Part shown: piece after piece, positions 47,072 through 55,504 of the stretch
Position numbering within the stretch: the stretch's first letter is position 1
Layout: every line of letters starts with the position of its first letter
Assembly: GCA_963815305.1 (NCBI GenBank)
Contig: CAWFFW010000001.1
Span: forward strand, 744,001-808,000
Direction of reading: 5' to 3'
Source of the DNA: CAXBID01 sp963815305
Lineage (GTDB): Bacteria; Bacteroidota; Bacteroidia; Flavobacteriales; Flavobacteriaceae
Length of the DNA stretch: 64,000 nt
Notes under the pieces: generated by a model
Databases searched by the model: none
What the model was told of the DNA's origin: nothing
What the model saw: only the letters and a program-made list of their open reading frames with translations
Position numbers and translations under genes: made by a program

Positions 47072-48985
47072 TTATTTTTTTATAAATTTTAAACAATTAA
47101 TTTTATTATCTGTTTTTATAGTTACAAAATATAAACCATTGTTTAGTTGATTGGCGTTAAAAACAGCTTTATTGGTATTGTTTAAATAGTTCTCAAATAA
47201 TTTTTTGCCACTGATATCAAATATTTTAAAACTAACATTTAAGTAAGTATCCTTTAAATCTATAATTACTAAATCTGAAGTTGGGTTAGGATATAAAGAT
47301 ATGGTGTTTATATCATAATCTTTTTCGTTTAAGGAAAGAGCAGCACTATACTCAAAAGCTCCCATATCTGGTTTATTTGAATTGTATTCCAAGCCGATGC
47401 CAGTGTCAACTGTCCAAGTAAGTGCTGTGTCTAATGTTAATATATTGTTTATATAATCTATACTTGTAATAACTGCTTTTTGAGACTGTCCTTCAAGTTG
47501 AATTACATCTCCTGCCTCACCAGAAATACCGAAGCCGTCATAAAAATAACCAGCATCATCAACACTCATTGATGTTCCAGCACCACTATTACTCGTTTTG
47601 GTTAGAAAAGTACCCGCATCAATCATAGGGCTGGTTTCTTTCAAATGAAAATCATAATTAATGGCATCAACAAATTGTGGTTCTGCCTCAATATTGTTGG
47701 AAAAAGTAGTTGGGTAATTGGATTCTGACCAAGCAAGTGTATTAAAACTAGGAGATAACAAAGGGTCTCTATTTCCATAGGCTATCACTTCGTTATCATT
47801 AGGGACTGCGTTAAATAAATTATTAGTATCGAAATATACACCATCTGTTTGACTTAGTTTTATTTGAACTTTATTTCCATCTAACTCATTTACCCACCAT
47901 GACCATCTGGTATCATTTGCTTCAAAAAAATTCTGATAGAAAATATTATTTTTAAAAATGTTATCATTTAATGTTCTAGAACTTATCGGGTCAGAATAAG
48001 CACCTGAATGCCTATTTTTATAAAAAACATTATTGTATATTCTGTTTTCAGTATTAAAACGTCCTTCAGTACCATATAAGGCCAGCCTGAGTCCGCCACC
48101 GATGTTATTATAAAAGCTGTTTTTCCTAATGATTCCATTTTGTCCAACATATTGTATTCCCGCATATGGAGATGCATTCCCACTAGATGGTGTGAAAGCA
48201 AATCGATTATTTTCTATTAAGTTATATTTGGTTGCATTATAGTTACTTGTATTATCACAATCGTAAACTTCTCCAATTTTTTGAGTGTTATTATAAAAAT
48301 AATTTCCTCTAATAATATTAAAATTGCTACATTTAACAGCGAAATTAGCATGACTTGCATTTCCAAAATTGTTACCTTCTACCAAGTTATAGTCGCTGTT
48401 ATCTACAATGGAAATATGATCTCCGCCATCCTTAAAAAAATTATCTAATATTTTATTATATGTACAATTATTCCAAAATTGCCCTACCGTAAAAGAAGTT
48501 CCTCCAGAGAAATCACAATTTTTAATGATGTTATGATGAGAATTCTCAGCAATAATATACTTTCTACAACTTGTAACCTCTATTCCATCTACTACTATGT
48601 AAGATTTACCTACCAAGTTAATAGCATCCAAGTTAGAAGCGCCCTTAGAAATTGTAACTAAGTCATCTTCCCAATTTTTGTAAATAATATCTTGACCAGA
48701 TGATCCTGAATTTGAAGGCCTAATACCATCATCTACATAATTTCCTTTTTTGATATAAACAATATCTCCAGAAACTAAGGTTGTATTTGCTTTACGTATT
48801 GAGCACCAAGGGTTGGCCTCACTTCCGTCATTGTTATCACCACATGAAACATTATTAGTGTCTACGTAATAAGTGTTTTGTGCGAAAACAGCAGTAGTAG
48901 AAAATAGAATAATGACTATTGAAAGTCTCAACAGTTTTTTATGAATTGATGTTTCTTTTTGTCTTGATGGGTAATTTTTTTTCAT
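47072..48985 (-). CDS. secreted right-handed beta-helix protein with T9SS domain
   Basis: Signal peptide ends TAVFAQ (about residue 35). TYYVDTNNVSCGDNNDGSEA then PWCSIRKAN marks a pectate-lyase-like beta-helix of the PL6/DUF1565 type; the coils repeat Asn-rich turns (NSHHNIIKNCDFSGG; NSDYNLVEGNNFGN). It ends in a T9SS tail (ISLYPNPTSDLVIIDL). The 637-residue length fits a secreted lyase or glycan-binding helix. No catalytic set could be assigned with confidence. It sits between the sigma factor and anti-sigma genes and has its own ECF-type promoter, so it is probably an early-induced surface enzyme. Confidence 0.8.
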   Translation of the reverse strand: MKKNYPSRQKETSIHKKLLRLSIVIILFSTTAVFAQNTYYVDTNNVSCGDNNDGSEANPWCSIRKANTTLVSGDIVYIKKGNYVDDGIRPSNSGSSGQDIIYKNWEDDLVTISKGASNLDAINLVGKSYIVVDGIEVTSCRKYIIAENSHHNIIKNCDFSGGTSFTVGQFWNNCTYNKILDNFFKDGGDHISIVDNSDYNLVEGNNFGNASHANFAVKCSNFNIIRGNYFYNNTQKIGEVYDCDNTSNYNATKYNLIENNRFAFTPSSGNASPYAGIQYVGQNGIIRKNSFYNNIGGGLRLALYGTEGRFNTENRIYNNVFYKNRHSGAYSDPISSRTLNDNIFKNNIFYQNFFEANDTRWSWWVNELDGNKVQIKLSQTDGVYFDTNNLFNAVPNDNEVIAYGNRDPLLSPSFNTLAWSESNYPTTFSNNIEAEPQFVDAINYDFHLKETSPMIDAGTFLTKTSNSGAGTSMSVDDAGYFYDGFGISGEAGDVIQLEGQSQKAVITSIDYINNILTLDTALTWTVDTGIGLEYNSNKPDMGAFEYSAALSLNEKDYDINTISLYPNPTSDLVIIDLKDTYLNVSFKIFDISGKKLFENYLNNTNKAVFNANQLNNGLYFVTIKTDNKINCLKFIKK

Positions 48986-49335
48986 AAAATTATAAAAATA
49001 TGCGAGTTATAAAAGGATGTTTCTTTAAATGTAATACTGAACAGATTTCCTAAACCCTAACTTTTAGAAGTTAAAATTTTTAAATTAAAATTTTTTTGGC
49101 AAGTTGAATAACTTTTTATTATCAAAAGAATGAAATAAAAAATTTAAGCCTATGCCTTTTGGGACATTAGTCAAATAGAATTTAATTGTGTAATGAGGAA
49201 TTTCTTCGTAAAAAATTATTTATAATTTATTTGAGCATTTAAATGGAATCATTCCAATTTAAAACAGAGATACGGATTCTGTTAGTTCAAACGTTTTAAG
49301 TTAACTAAAGAGAAAAATAAAATTATAAGAAAATA
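48986..49335. other. 350-bp intergenic region between sigma factor and beta-helix genes
   Basis: AT-rich. It contains the ECF-type promoter at 49032-49060 and a small overlapping inverted repeat (TAACTT 49058-49063 / AAGTTA 49068-49073). No gene seen. Confidence 0.6.
49032..49060 (-). promoter_or_regulatory. putative ECF-sigma promoter of the beta-helix gene
   Basis: On the minus strand: TTAGGG (49060-49055), 17 nt, GTATTA (49037-49032). The spacer AAATCTGTTCA resembles the AAATTTGCTTA of the fecR copy. The gene starts 46 bp downstream. Confidence 0.7.
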
Positions 49336-49932
49336 TTAATTAAGAACTATTTTTTTTCTGTTGGCATCAAATAATAGGAATATGATATGGCTCACTTTAT
49401 TGCCAAGTTTTTTTCGTAAAACAGAATAGGCTTTTGTTATTTGTGCCTCAACTGTTTTAATGGTAACGTTTAGGTGATCTGAAATTTCAATATTTGTAAG
49501 ACCTTCTTTTTTACTTAGTAAAAACACATTTTTGCACTTAGGAGGTAAGTTTTGTATTTCTTTATTAACTAGTGAAATTAATCTTTCAATAGAGGTAGGG
49601 TCATTATCATCCATGACTGCATTTAACGCTTGAACATATTTAAGTTGAAGCGTCATCTCTTTTTTATTTTTTTGGTATTGTGTAATGAATTCATTGTGGA
49701 CAGTTTTGTATAAAAAACTTTGAATAGTGTATTGACTGTCCAATCTTTTTCTGTATTTCCAAGTATTTAAAAATACCTCTTGAATAATATCTTGAGCAGC
49801 TGCCTTGTCGTCTATAAGTGCAAGCGCGTATGCATACAATCGCCTGTAATACTTATTGTATAGGAACATAAATGCTTTTTCATCTCCTGTTTTAAGAGAA
49901 TTCACTAGAGTGATATTATCGTTAAAATCCAT
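49336..49932 (-). CDS. ECF-family RNA polymerase sigma-70 factor
   Basis: 198 residues with sigma region 2 (AYALALIDDKAAAQDIIQEV, then FLNTWKYR) and region 4 helix-turn-helix (LPPKCKNVFLLSKKEGLTNI, then VTIKTVEAQITKAYSVLRKK). This is the Bacteroidota ECF type paired with FecR and SusC. It likely recognises the TTAGGG-N17-GTATTA motif found before four nearby units. No copy of that motif precedes this gene, so its own expression seems not to be auto-activated through it. Confidence 0.93.
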   Translation of the reverse strand: MDFNDNITLVNSLKTGDEKAFMFLYNKYYRRLYAYALALIDDKAAAQDIIQEVFLNTWKYRKRLDSQYTIQSFLYKTVHNEFITQYQKNKKEMTLQLKYVQALNAVMDDNDPTSIERLISLVNKEIQNLPPKCKNVFLLSKKEGLTNIEISDHLNVTIKTVEAQITKAYSVLRKKLGNKVSHIIFLLFDANRKKIVLN

Positions 49933-49982
49933 AATTAAAATAAAAAAATATTTGTTAAATATATAAAAAAAAATAAATGGAG

Positions 49983-50011
49983 TTAGGGTTTTTGTTTTTT
50001 GCCTAGTAATA
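49983..50011 (+). promoter_or_regulatory. putative ECF-sigma promoter of the region D operon
   Basis: TTAGGG at 49983-49988, 17 nt, GTAATA at 50006-50011; the spacer holds TTTGCCTA. Same spacing as the other three copies. It fires away from the sigma gene into the amidohydrolase-sulfatase-GH36 operon. Confidence 0.65.
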
Positions 50012-50075
50012 TAATTAGAATGATCTCATGGTTTTAAAAGGTAGAAAAACCTTCGGTCAATATTTTATTTTTAGG

Positions 50076-51413
50076 ATGGATATAAGAATAGTTAAATGTA
50101 TTATAGGTTTTTTGTTTCTAAGTTCCTGTGGACAGGATAATGGTTCGAAGGTACAAGAAGGCAGTCATGAAACGTCCCATAATAAACGAATAATACTAGA
50201 GGTTAATGCAAATGAATTGGAAAAGCCTTTGGATTCAAATGTATTGGTAATACTTGGAGCAAGAGTGATTGATGGTATTGGCAATGTTTATATTGAGAAT
50301 AGTTGTGTAATTATTGAAGGAAACATAATTAAATGGGTAGGGAACAAGCAGGATGCAGTAATTCCTGAAAAGGCTGAGTTTTTTGATGCAAGTGGATTAA
50401 CTCTACTACCTGGGCTGATTGATCCACATTTTCATTATGATAATGTAAAATATTTTCCAACACTTTTTTTAAGAAATGGAGTAACTTCAGTTCGGGATCC
50501 TGGACAATGGATTGAAGCTTATGACTTTGAAAGAAATACAGGGGAGCCACTTCCAAGATTATTTTTAACAGGTCCACATTTGGAATCATTTCCTTCAGCA
50601 TTTCCAAAAGATGCCTATATAGTTCGTGATAAGGAGGAAGTTCGTACTGGTATCGAAATTCTAGCGAACCAAGGTGTTTCTGCTATTAAAATTTACTACC
50701 GCCTTCCATTGGGCTTGATTAAGGAAACTTGTATGGAAGCTCATAAATATGGCTTGCCAGTAACGGCACACCTAGAAATAACGGATGCGAAGCAAGCTAT
50801 ATTGGCAGGTTTGGATGGCGTAGAGCATATTTCATCTTTTGGAACAGCTTTAACGCCATTACGAATAGCCGAGAAATATAGACACTTGTTAATGGGTGAT
50901 ATTAGTAGACGAAATAAAGATAGCGAAACCAATAAACTGTGGGCTGCTGTAGATTTAAATAATGCGTTAGCAGATTCATTAGTTCCTTTTCTAAGTAAAC
51001 AAGGAACTTTTGTAACTCCCACTTTGGGTGCTTTACAAGTAAAAGAAGAAGAAAAAGATAGCATAGGCTATAGAGCTTTTCAAAATATGAAAGGCTTCGT
51101 TGAGAAATGTTATAAAGGAGGTGTCAATATTGTAGTTGGATCTCATGGGCCATGGGTGAGATATGCAAAAAAGGGATGGTCTTATCAGCATGAAATGGAA
51201 CTTTTGGTGGAATCAGGGATGCTTCCCATGGATGTGATTGTTGCTTCAACATCAAAAAGTGCCAAATTCCTTGCCATTTCAGATCGATTGGGCAGCATAG
51301 AGCATGGAAAACAAGCAGATTTAATTTTTGTTAAAGGTAATCCTCTTGAGGATATTAAAGCCATGTACAATGTTGAAAAAGTGCTTCTTAATGGAGTATG
51401 GGTTTCTCAATAA
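50076..51413 (+). CDS. amidohydrolase-family lipoprotein (imidazolonepropionase-like)
   Basis: Start chosen at 50076 because it gives a clean lipoprotein signal (lipobox LSSC); the ATG at 50028 in the same frame would add 16 charged residues. Metal-dependent TIM barrel: HxH in GLIDPHFHYDN, carboxylated-Lys candidate in AIKIYYRLP, His in VTAHLE, His in GVEHISS, and the C-terminal composite domain QADLIFVKGNPLEDI. The usual Asp of the GTD motif is replaced: the sequence reads VVGSHGPWVRYAKKGW. It may hydrolyse an amide or cyclic ester on a sugar outside the cytoplasm; de-N-acetylation is one option. First gene of the operon. Confidence 0.8.
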   Translation: MDIRIVKCIIGFLFLSSCGQDNGSKVQEGSHETSHNKRIILEVNANELEKPLDSNVLVILGARVIDGIGNVYIENSCVIIEGNIIKWVGNKQDAVIPEKAEFFDASGLTLLPGLIDPHFHYDNVKYFPTLFLRNGVTSVRDPGQWIEAYDFERNTGEPLPRLFLTGPHLESFPSAFPKDAYIVRDKEEVRTGIEILANQGVSAIKIYYRLPLGLIKETCMEAHKYGLPVTAHLEITDAKQAILAGLDGVEHISSFGTALTPLRIAEKYRHLLMGDISRRNKDSETNKLWAAVDLNNALADSLVPFLSKQGTFVTPTLGALQVKEEEKDSIGYRAFQNMKGFVEKCYKGGVNIVVGSHGPWVRYAKKGWSYQHEMELLVESGMLPMDVIVASTSKSAKFLAISDRLGSIEHGKQADLIFVKGNPLEDIKAMYNVEKVLLNGVWVSQ

Positions 51414-51473
51414 ATTCAAATGAATTGATGATTGGATATAAAACCTTTTTAAAGTATAAATGATAGTACAACT

Positions 51474-52712
51474 ATGAAATTTAATAGTAAACATTTTTTT
51501 ATCAAGTTTTTTCTGTTGTGTTTTATGGTAATGACATCTTGCTCAAATTCAAAGGATTTTTTAGGTAATCTCATAGTTAAAGAAATATTAGGTGTTGATA
51601 GAGATATAGAATATATAACGATTGATATTTCTTTCGATAAATTAAAAAAAAATAGTGATTTGATAGTTTGTCTCAAAGAAAATAATAGTAAAAACCTAAT
51701 TAAGGGTCAACTACTTTCAGAGAGGAAGAATAATGGTCTGTGTATAAAAAAGTATTTATTTCCTGTAGCTATTTTAGGTAATGAAAGCAAAAATTATAAA
51801 GTTGTACTAGCGAAAGAAGCAATGAGTGAAGGCGAAAGTGACATACATATTAAAGGAGAAGGACTGGATGTCATGGTTGAAAACAAATATTATGAAGCCA
51901 ATTTAAGGTCTTTGAATGCTACTAAGAACAATGGATTAAATAATGGACAGTTAGCAGGATTGAAACTCAAAAAGTTCGAGAGCCAAGTATTGCAAAGAGA
52001 AGATATAAATATGCATTGGGCGCCTAATTTTCAGAAAGAAGGGTATAAATATAAGACCATGGGTCATATTCAAGAATTCGATTCGATATCTATTAACTCG
52101 GGTCTTTATTTACATTCGGTATATCGTTCTGGAAAGGTAACAGATTATGAAGAAATAGATTTGGAGGCCACATATAAGTTTTATGCAGGTTTGCCCTATT
52201 TTATTTTTTATTCAAAAATGGAAATGCTAGAAGATGTAGAACTGATTATGCTCCGAAATGATGAAATGACAATGGATAGTTTTTTTACACATGCGATGTT
52301 TTCTCTTCCCGATGGAACTGCAAAAGAAATTGATTTATATGATAATAATGCTATTAAAAAACTTAAAAACGCCCCCATTGAACGTGACGCAGAATGGTTG
52401 TTTTTCTATAACAAAAAGTTAAAGTATGCTTTAGGTAGCATAAGGTTGAAAAGTGATATTAAGAATTTAAATGGGGTAGACTCACCTACTTATGAATCAC
52501 ATACCCGAATTACAAAATCAGAGAAGGAAGGAAGATACTGGGATAGGAGATTTATTGATAACGGAAGTTTAAAAATACCTAAAGGCAGTAAATACTTAGA
52601 AGAGAATGCTTATTTAGTTTTTAAAGCAGATTCTATAAACCCTTCTAAAGAAATTGAAAAATATAATAAAATAATAAAAAATCCTGTTCAGGTTTTTTTT
52701 AATCAATACTAA
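51474..52712 (+). CDS. lipoprotein of unknown function (possibly DUF4861-like)
   Basis: Lipobox MTSC (Cys about residue 23), then about 390 residues rich in beta-strands. Aromatic-rich stretches (INMHWAPNFQKEGYKYKTMG; YKFYAGLPYFIFYSKMEML; DAEWLFFYNKKLKYALG) recall a galactose-mutarotase-like or lyase-type beta-sandwich. I do not recognise the family with certainty. It sits between the two amidohydrolases, 60 bp after the first and 15 bp before the second, so a role on the same glycan is likely. Confidence 0.55.
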   Translation: MKFNSKHFFIKFFLLCFMVMTSCSNSKDFLGNLIVKEILGVDRDIEYITIDISFDKLKKNSDLIVCLKENNSKNLIKGQLLSERKNNGLCIKKYLFPVAILGNESKNYKVVLAKEAMSEGESDIHIKGEGLDVMVENKYYEANLRSLNATKNNGLNNGQLAGLKLKKFESQVLQREDINMHWAPNFQKEGYKYKTMGHIQEFDSISINSGLYLHSVYRSGKVTDYEEIDLEATYKFYAGLPYFIFYSKMEMLEDVELIMLRNDEMTMDSFFTHAMFSLPDGTAKEIDLYDNNAIKKLKNAPIERDAEWLFFYNKKLKYALGSIRLKSDIKNLNGVDSPTYESHTRITKSEKEGRYWDRRFIDNGSLKIPKGSKYLEENAYLVFKADSINPSKEIEKYNKIIKNPVQVFFNQY

Positions 52713-52727
52713 CATAATTTATTTAAT

Positions 52728-53861
52728 ATGGAAATAAAATTTAAGATTAATAAACTGTTTTTTTTATGCATAATATTTAGTTTTTCAAATGCTTGGGCAC
52801 AATCCAATTTAGAATATTTGAATAAGATTAAAAAAATTGATTTGCATACTCACATATCTGATGATGCTCCTTATTTAAGAAAATTAATGGATAGTATGAA
52901 TATGAAGTTTGTAACATTATGTACAGGAGGTAAAACACCATTAGAAGTAAGTTTAAAAACAGAAAAGGCTAAAGAGTTTTCAAATAAATACCCTAGGTAT
53001 TATGGTTGGGTTACAACATTTGATGCATTTTCCATTAATGAAAGGGGTTGGGAAGAAAGAACGATTAAAAAACTTAAAAGCGATTTTGATAATGGAGCAG
53101 TTGGTGTAAAAATTTGGAAATCTATTGGTATGGAAATTAGAAATAATAAGGGAGAGCTTATTCAAGTAGATGACCCAGCACTTACTCCAATATTTGATTT
53201 CATTGCTGAACAAGGAAAAACACTTATAGCACATATAGGAGAGCCAATACAGGCATGGATGCCAACGAGACCAGCAACTGAAGAGCGACCAGGTAGTTAT
53301 TGGGAAAAGCATCCAGATTTCAGTTGGTGGGAAAGACCAGATATGCCTTCATATAGCGATATTATGGCAGCAAGAGACCGTGTTATAGCCAGACACCCAA
53401 ATTTGAGATTTGTTGGTGCGCATCTTGGTAGTTTAGAGTTTGATGTAGATGAAATAGCAAAGAGACTTGAAAAATATCCAAATTTTGCAGTCGAAGTAGG
53501 AGGGAGAACAAGATATTTTATGTGGCAAGCTAGAGGGAAAGTTAAAGAGTTTTTTGAGATGTATCAAGATAGAATAATGTACGGTTCCGACAGAAAAGGT
53601 GGAATGATGGTAAAAGGAGAAAAAGCTACTCCAGAACAGATGTTGGACAGTAAAAATGCTATAGTAGCTAGGCACAAACAGTTCTTTCAATATTTTGCTA
53701 CTTCAGATGAAATACCATGGGGGAATTATGTTATTGGAGAAGATGCTTTACCTGAGCCTACATATACTGTAAAGGGGTTATACCTATCTAAAGAAATACT
53801 TGATAAGTTTTTTTATAAAAATGCTTTAAAATGGTTTCCTGGATTGGAGAGAGGTTACTAA
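52728..53861 (+). CDS. secreted amidohydrolase (Amidohydro_2-like TIM barrel)
   Basis: Signal peptide ends NAWAQ (about residue 25). All four metal or catalytic signatures are present: HxH in IDLHTHISDD, His in LIAHIGEP, His in FVGAHLGS and Asp in IMYGSDRKGG. Insertion PTRPATEERPGSYWEKHPD shapes the active site. The family includes lactonases, decarboxylases and amidases, so the reaction is open: a sugar lactonase or deacylase in the periplasm is plausible. Ends 100 bp before the sulfatase gene. Confidence 0.8.
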   Translation: MEIKFKINKLFFLCIIFSFSNAWAQSNLEYLNKIKKIDLHTHISDDAPYLRKLMDSMNMKFVTLCTGGKTPLEVSLKTEKAKEFSNKYPRYYGWVTTFDAFSINERGWEERTIKKLKSDFDNGAVGVKIWKSIGMEIRNNKGELIQVDDPALTPIFDFIAEQGKTLIAHIGEPIQAWMPTRPATEERPGSYWEKHPDFSWWERPDMPSYSDIMAARDRVIARHPNLRFVGAHLGSLEFDVDEIAKRLEKYPNFAVEVGGRTRYFMWQARGKVKEFFEMYQDRIMYGSDRKGGMMVKGEKATPEQMLDSKNAIVARHKQFFQYFATSDEIPWGNYVIGEDALPEPTYTVKGLYLSKEILDKFFYKNALKWFPGLERGY

Positions 53862-53961
53862 TTGATTAGATAAATAAAATAATTTATTAATAAAATATTA
53901 GAATTTCTAAACAAATGTGCGCGCTTTTGTTTGGCTACTGTAAAGCAAAAAAAATAATTAT

Positions 53962-55422
53962 ATGAATACTAGAATAATAGGGATAGTTAGCATCATTGTA
54001 AGTTTTACTTTCCAAAGTTGTAATGGAAAAAAACATATTAAAAATGAACGCCCAAATATAGTATACATTTTAGCAGATGATTTAGGGTATGGAGATTTAG
54101 GTTGTTATGGTCAGCAGAAAATCAAAACACCTAATATAGATAGAATGGCAGATATGGGAATGCGTTTCACGCAGCATTATTCTGGTAGTACAGTTTGCGC
54201 ACCTTCCAGGTCAGCATTAATAACAGGTTTGCATACGGGTCATACGTATATAAGAGGTAATAGAGAAGCTCAACCTGAGGGTCAATTTCCGCTCAAAGCA
54301 GAGGCATTTACTATTGCAGAGCTTTTAAAAGGGGTTGATTATAAAACTGGCGCATTTGGAAAATGGGGATTAGGTTTTATAGGTTCAGAAGGAGATCCTA
54401 ATAACCAAGGTTTTGACGAATTTTATGGCTATAACTGTCAACGACAAGCCCATAGATATTATCCAACACATCTTTGGCATAATGATAAAAAAATTCATTT
54501 AGAAGGGAATGATGGGCAACATACTGCTATTTATGCTCAGGATATTATTCATGAAAAAGCACTTGAATTTATTGACAGTAATAAAGACGCGCCGTTCTTT
54601 TTGTTTTTACCCTATGCCCTTCCTCATGCTGAACTCATTGTGCCAGATGATGAAATATTAGCAACTTATAAAGGTACTTTTCCAGAAACCAACTATGAAG
54701 GAGTGGAAGGGAGTGCTTATGGTCCAGATTGGAATCTTGCTAGATATACCACTCAAGAAAACCCTCATGCTGTTTTTGCAGCTATGGTTTCGAGAATGGA
54801 TAAATATGTTGGCGAAGTTTTAAATAAATTAAAAGAACATGGTCTGGATAACAATACGTTAGTAATTTTTACAAGTGATAATGGACCACATGAAGAGGGA
54901 GGTGCAGATCCAGAGTTTTTTGAAAGTAATGGAGATTTAAGAGGTGTGAAAAGAGACCTTTATGAGGGAGGAATTAGAGTACCAATGATAGCGCAATGGC
55001 TAGGTAAAATAGATGGTGGTCAGACATCAAACCATATATCATCTTTTTGGGATGTGATGCCCACCTTAGCAGAGCTGTCTGGTGCTGATTTACCAAAAAA
55101 TATTGATGGAATTACTTTTTTGCCAACCCTTTTAAATCAGGGAAGTCAAACAGAACACGACTATTTATATTGGGAGTTTCACGAACGTGGAGGAAAGCAA
55201 GCTGTAAGAAAAAATAATTGGAAAGCTGTCCGATTAAATGTATTAGATAATCCTAATAGCCCAATTGAGTTATATAATTTGGATATAGACTTGCAAGAAG
55301 AAAATAACCTAGCAGAAGATTATCCCTTTATAGTAGCTGAAATGATAAAAATTATGGATGAGTCTCATACATATAATGAAGATTATCCTTTTATCAATAC
55401 AAATCTGAAAGCTAGTAAATAA
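53962..55422 (+). CDS. S1-family sulfatase lipoprotein (arylsulfatase type)
   Basis: Lipobox FQSC (Cys about residue 20). N-terminal metal-binding VYILADDLGYGDLGCYG, formylglycine motif C79-A-P-S-R83 (VCAPSRSALITG), GKWGLGFIGS and the second metal site IFTSDNGPHEEGG. Classical arylsulfatase A-like layout of 486 residues ending in a four-strand C-terminal domain. It should remove sulfate esters before the GH36-type enzymes act. It belongs to a different subgroup from the C-G-A-S-R sulfatase at 18410. Confidence 0.92.
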   Translation: MNTRIIGIVSIIVSFTFQSCNGKKHIKNERPNIVYILADDLGYGDLGCYGQQKIKTPNIDRMADMGMRFTQHYSGSTVCAPSRSALITGLHTGHTYIRGNREAQPEGQFPLKAEAFTIAELLKGVDYKTGAFGKWGLGFIGSEGDPNNQGFDEFYGYNCQRQAHRYYPTHLWHNDKKIHLEGNDGQHTAIYAQDIIHEKALEFIDSNKDAPFFLFLPYALPHAELIVPDDEILATYKGTFPETNYEGVEGSAYGPDWNLARYTTQENPHAVFAAMVSRMDKYVGEVLNKLKEHGLDNNTLVIFTSDNGPHEEGGADPEFFESNGDLRGVKRDLYEGGIRVPMIAQWLGKIDGGQTSNHISSFWDVMPTLAELSGADLPKNIDGITFLPTLLNQGSQTEHDYLYWEFHERGGKQAVRKNNWKAVRLNVLDNPNSPIELYNLDIDLQEENNLAEDYPFIVAEMIKIMDESHTYNEDYPFINTNLKASK

Positions 55423-55504
55423 AAAATAATTATTAATGTAATGATTAACCAGCAAACTTATTTGTTGATGAAATATTTATAGAATAAATAAAACTAAATT
55501 AAAG

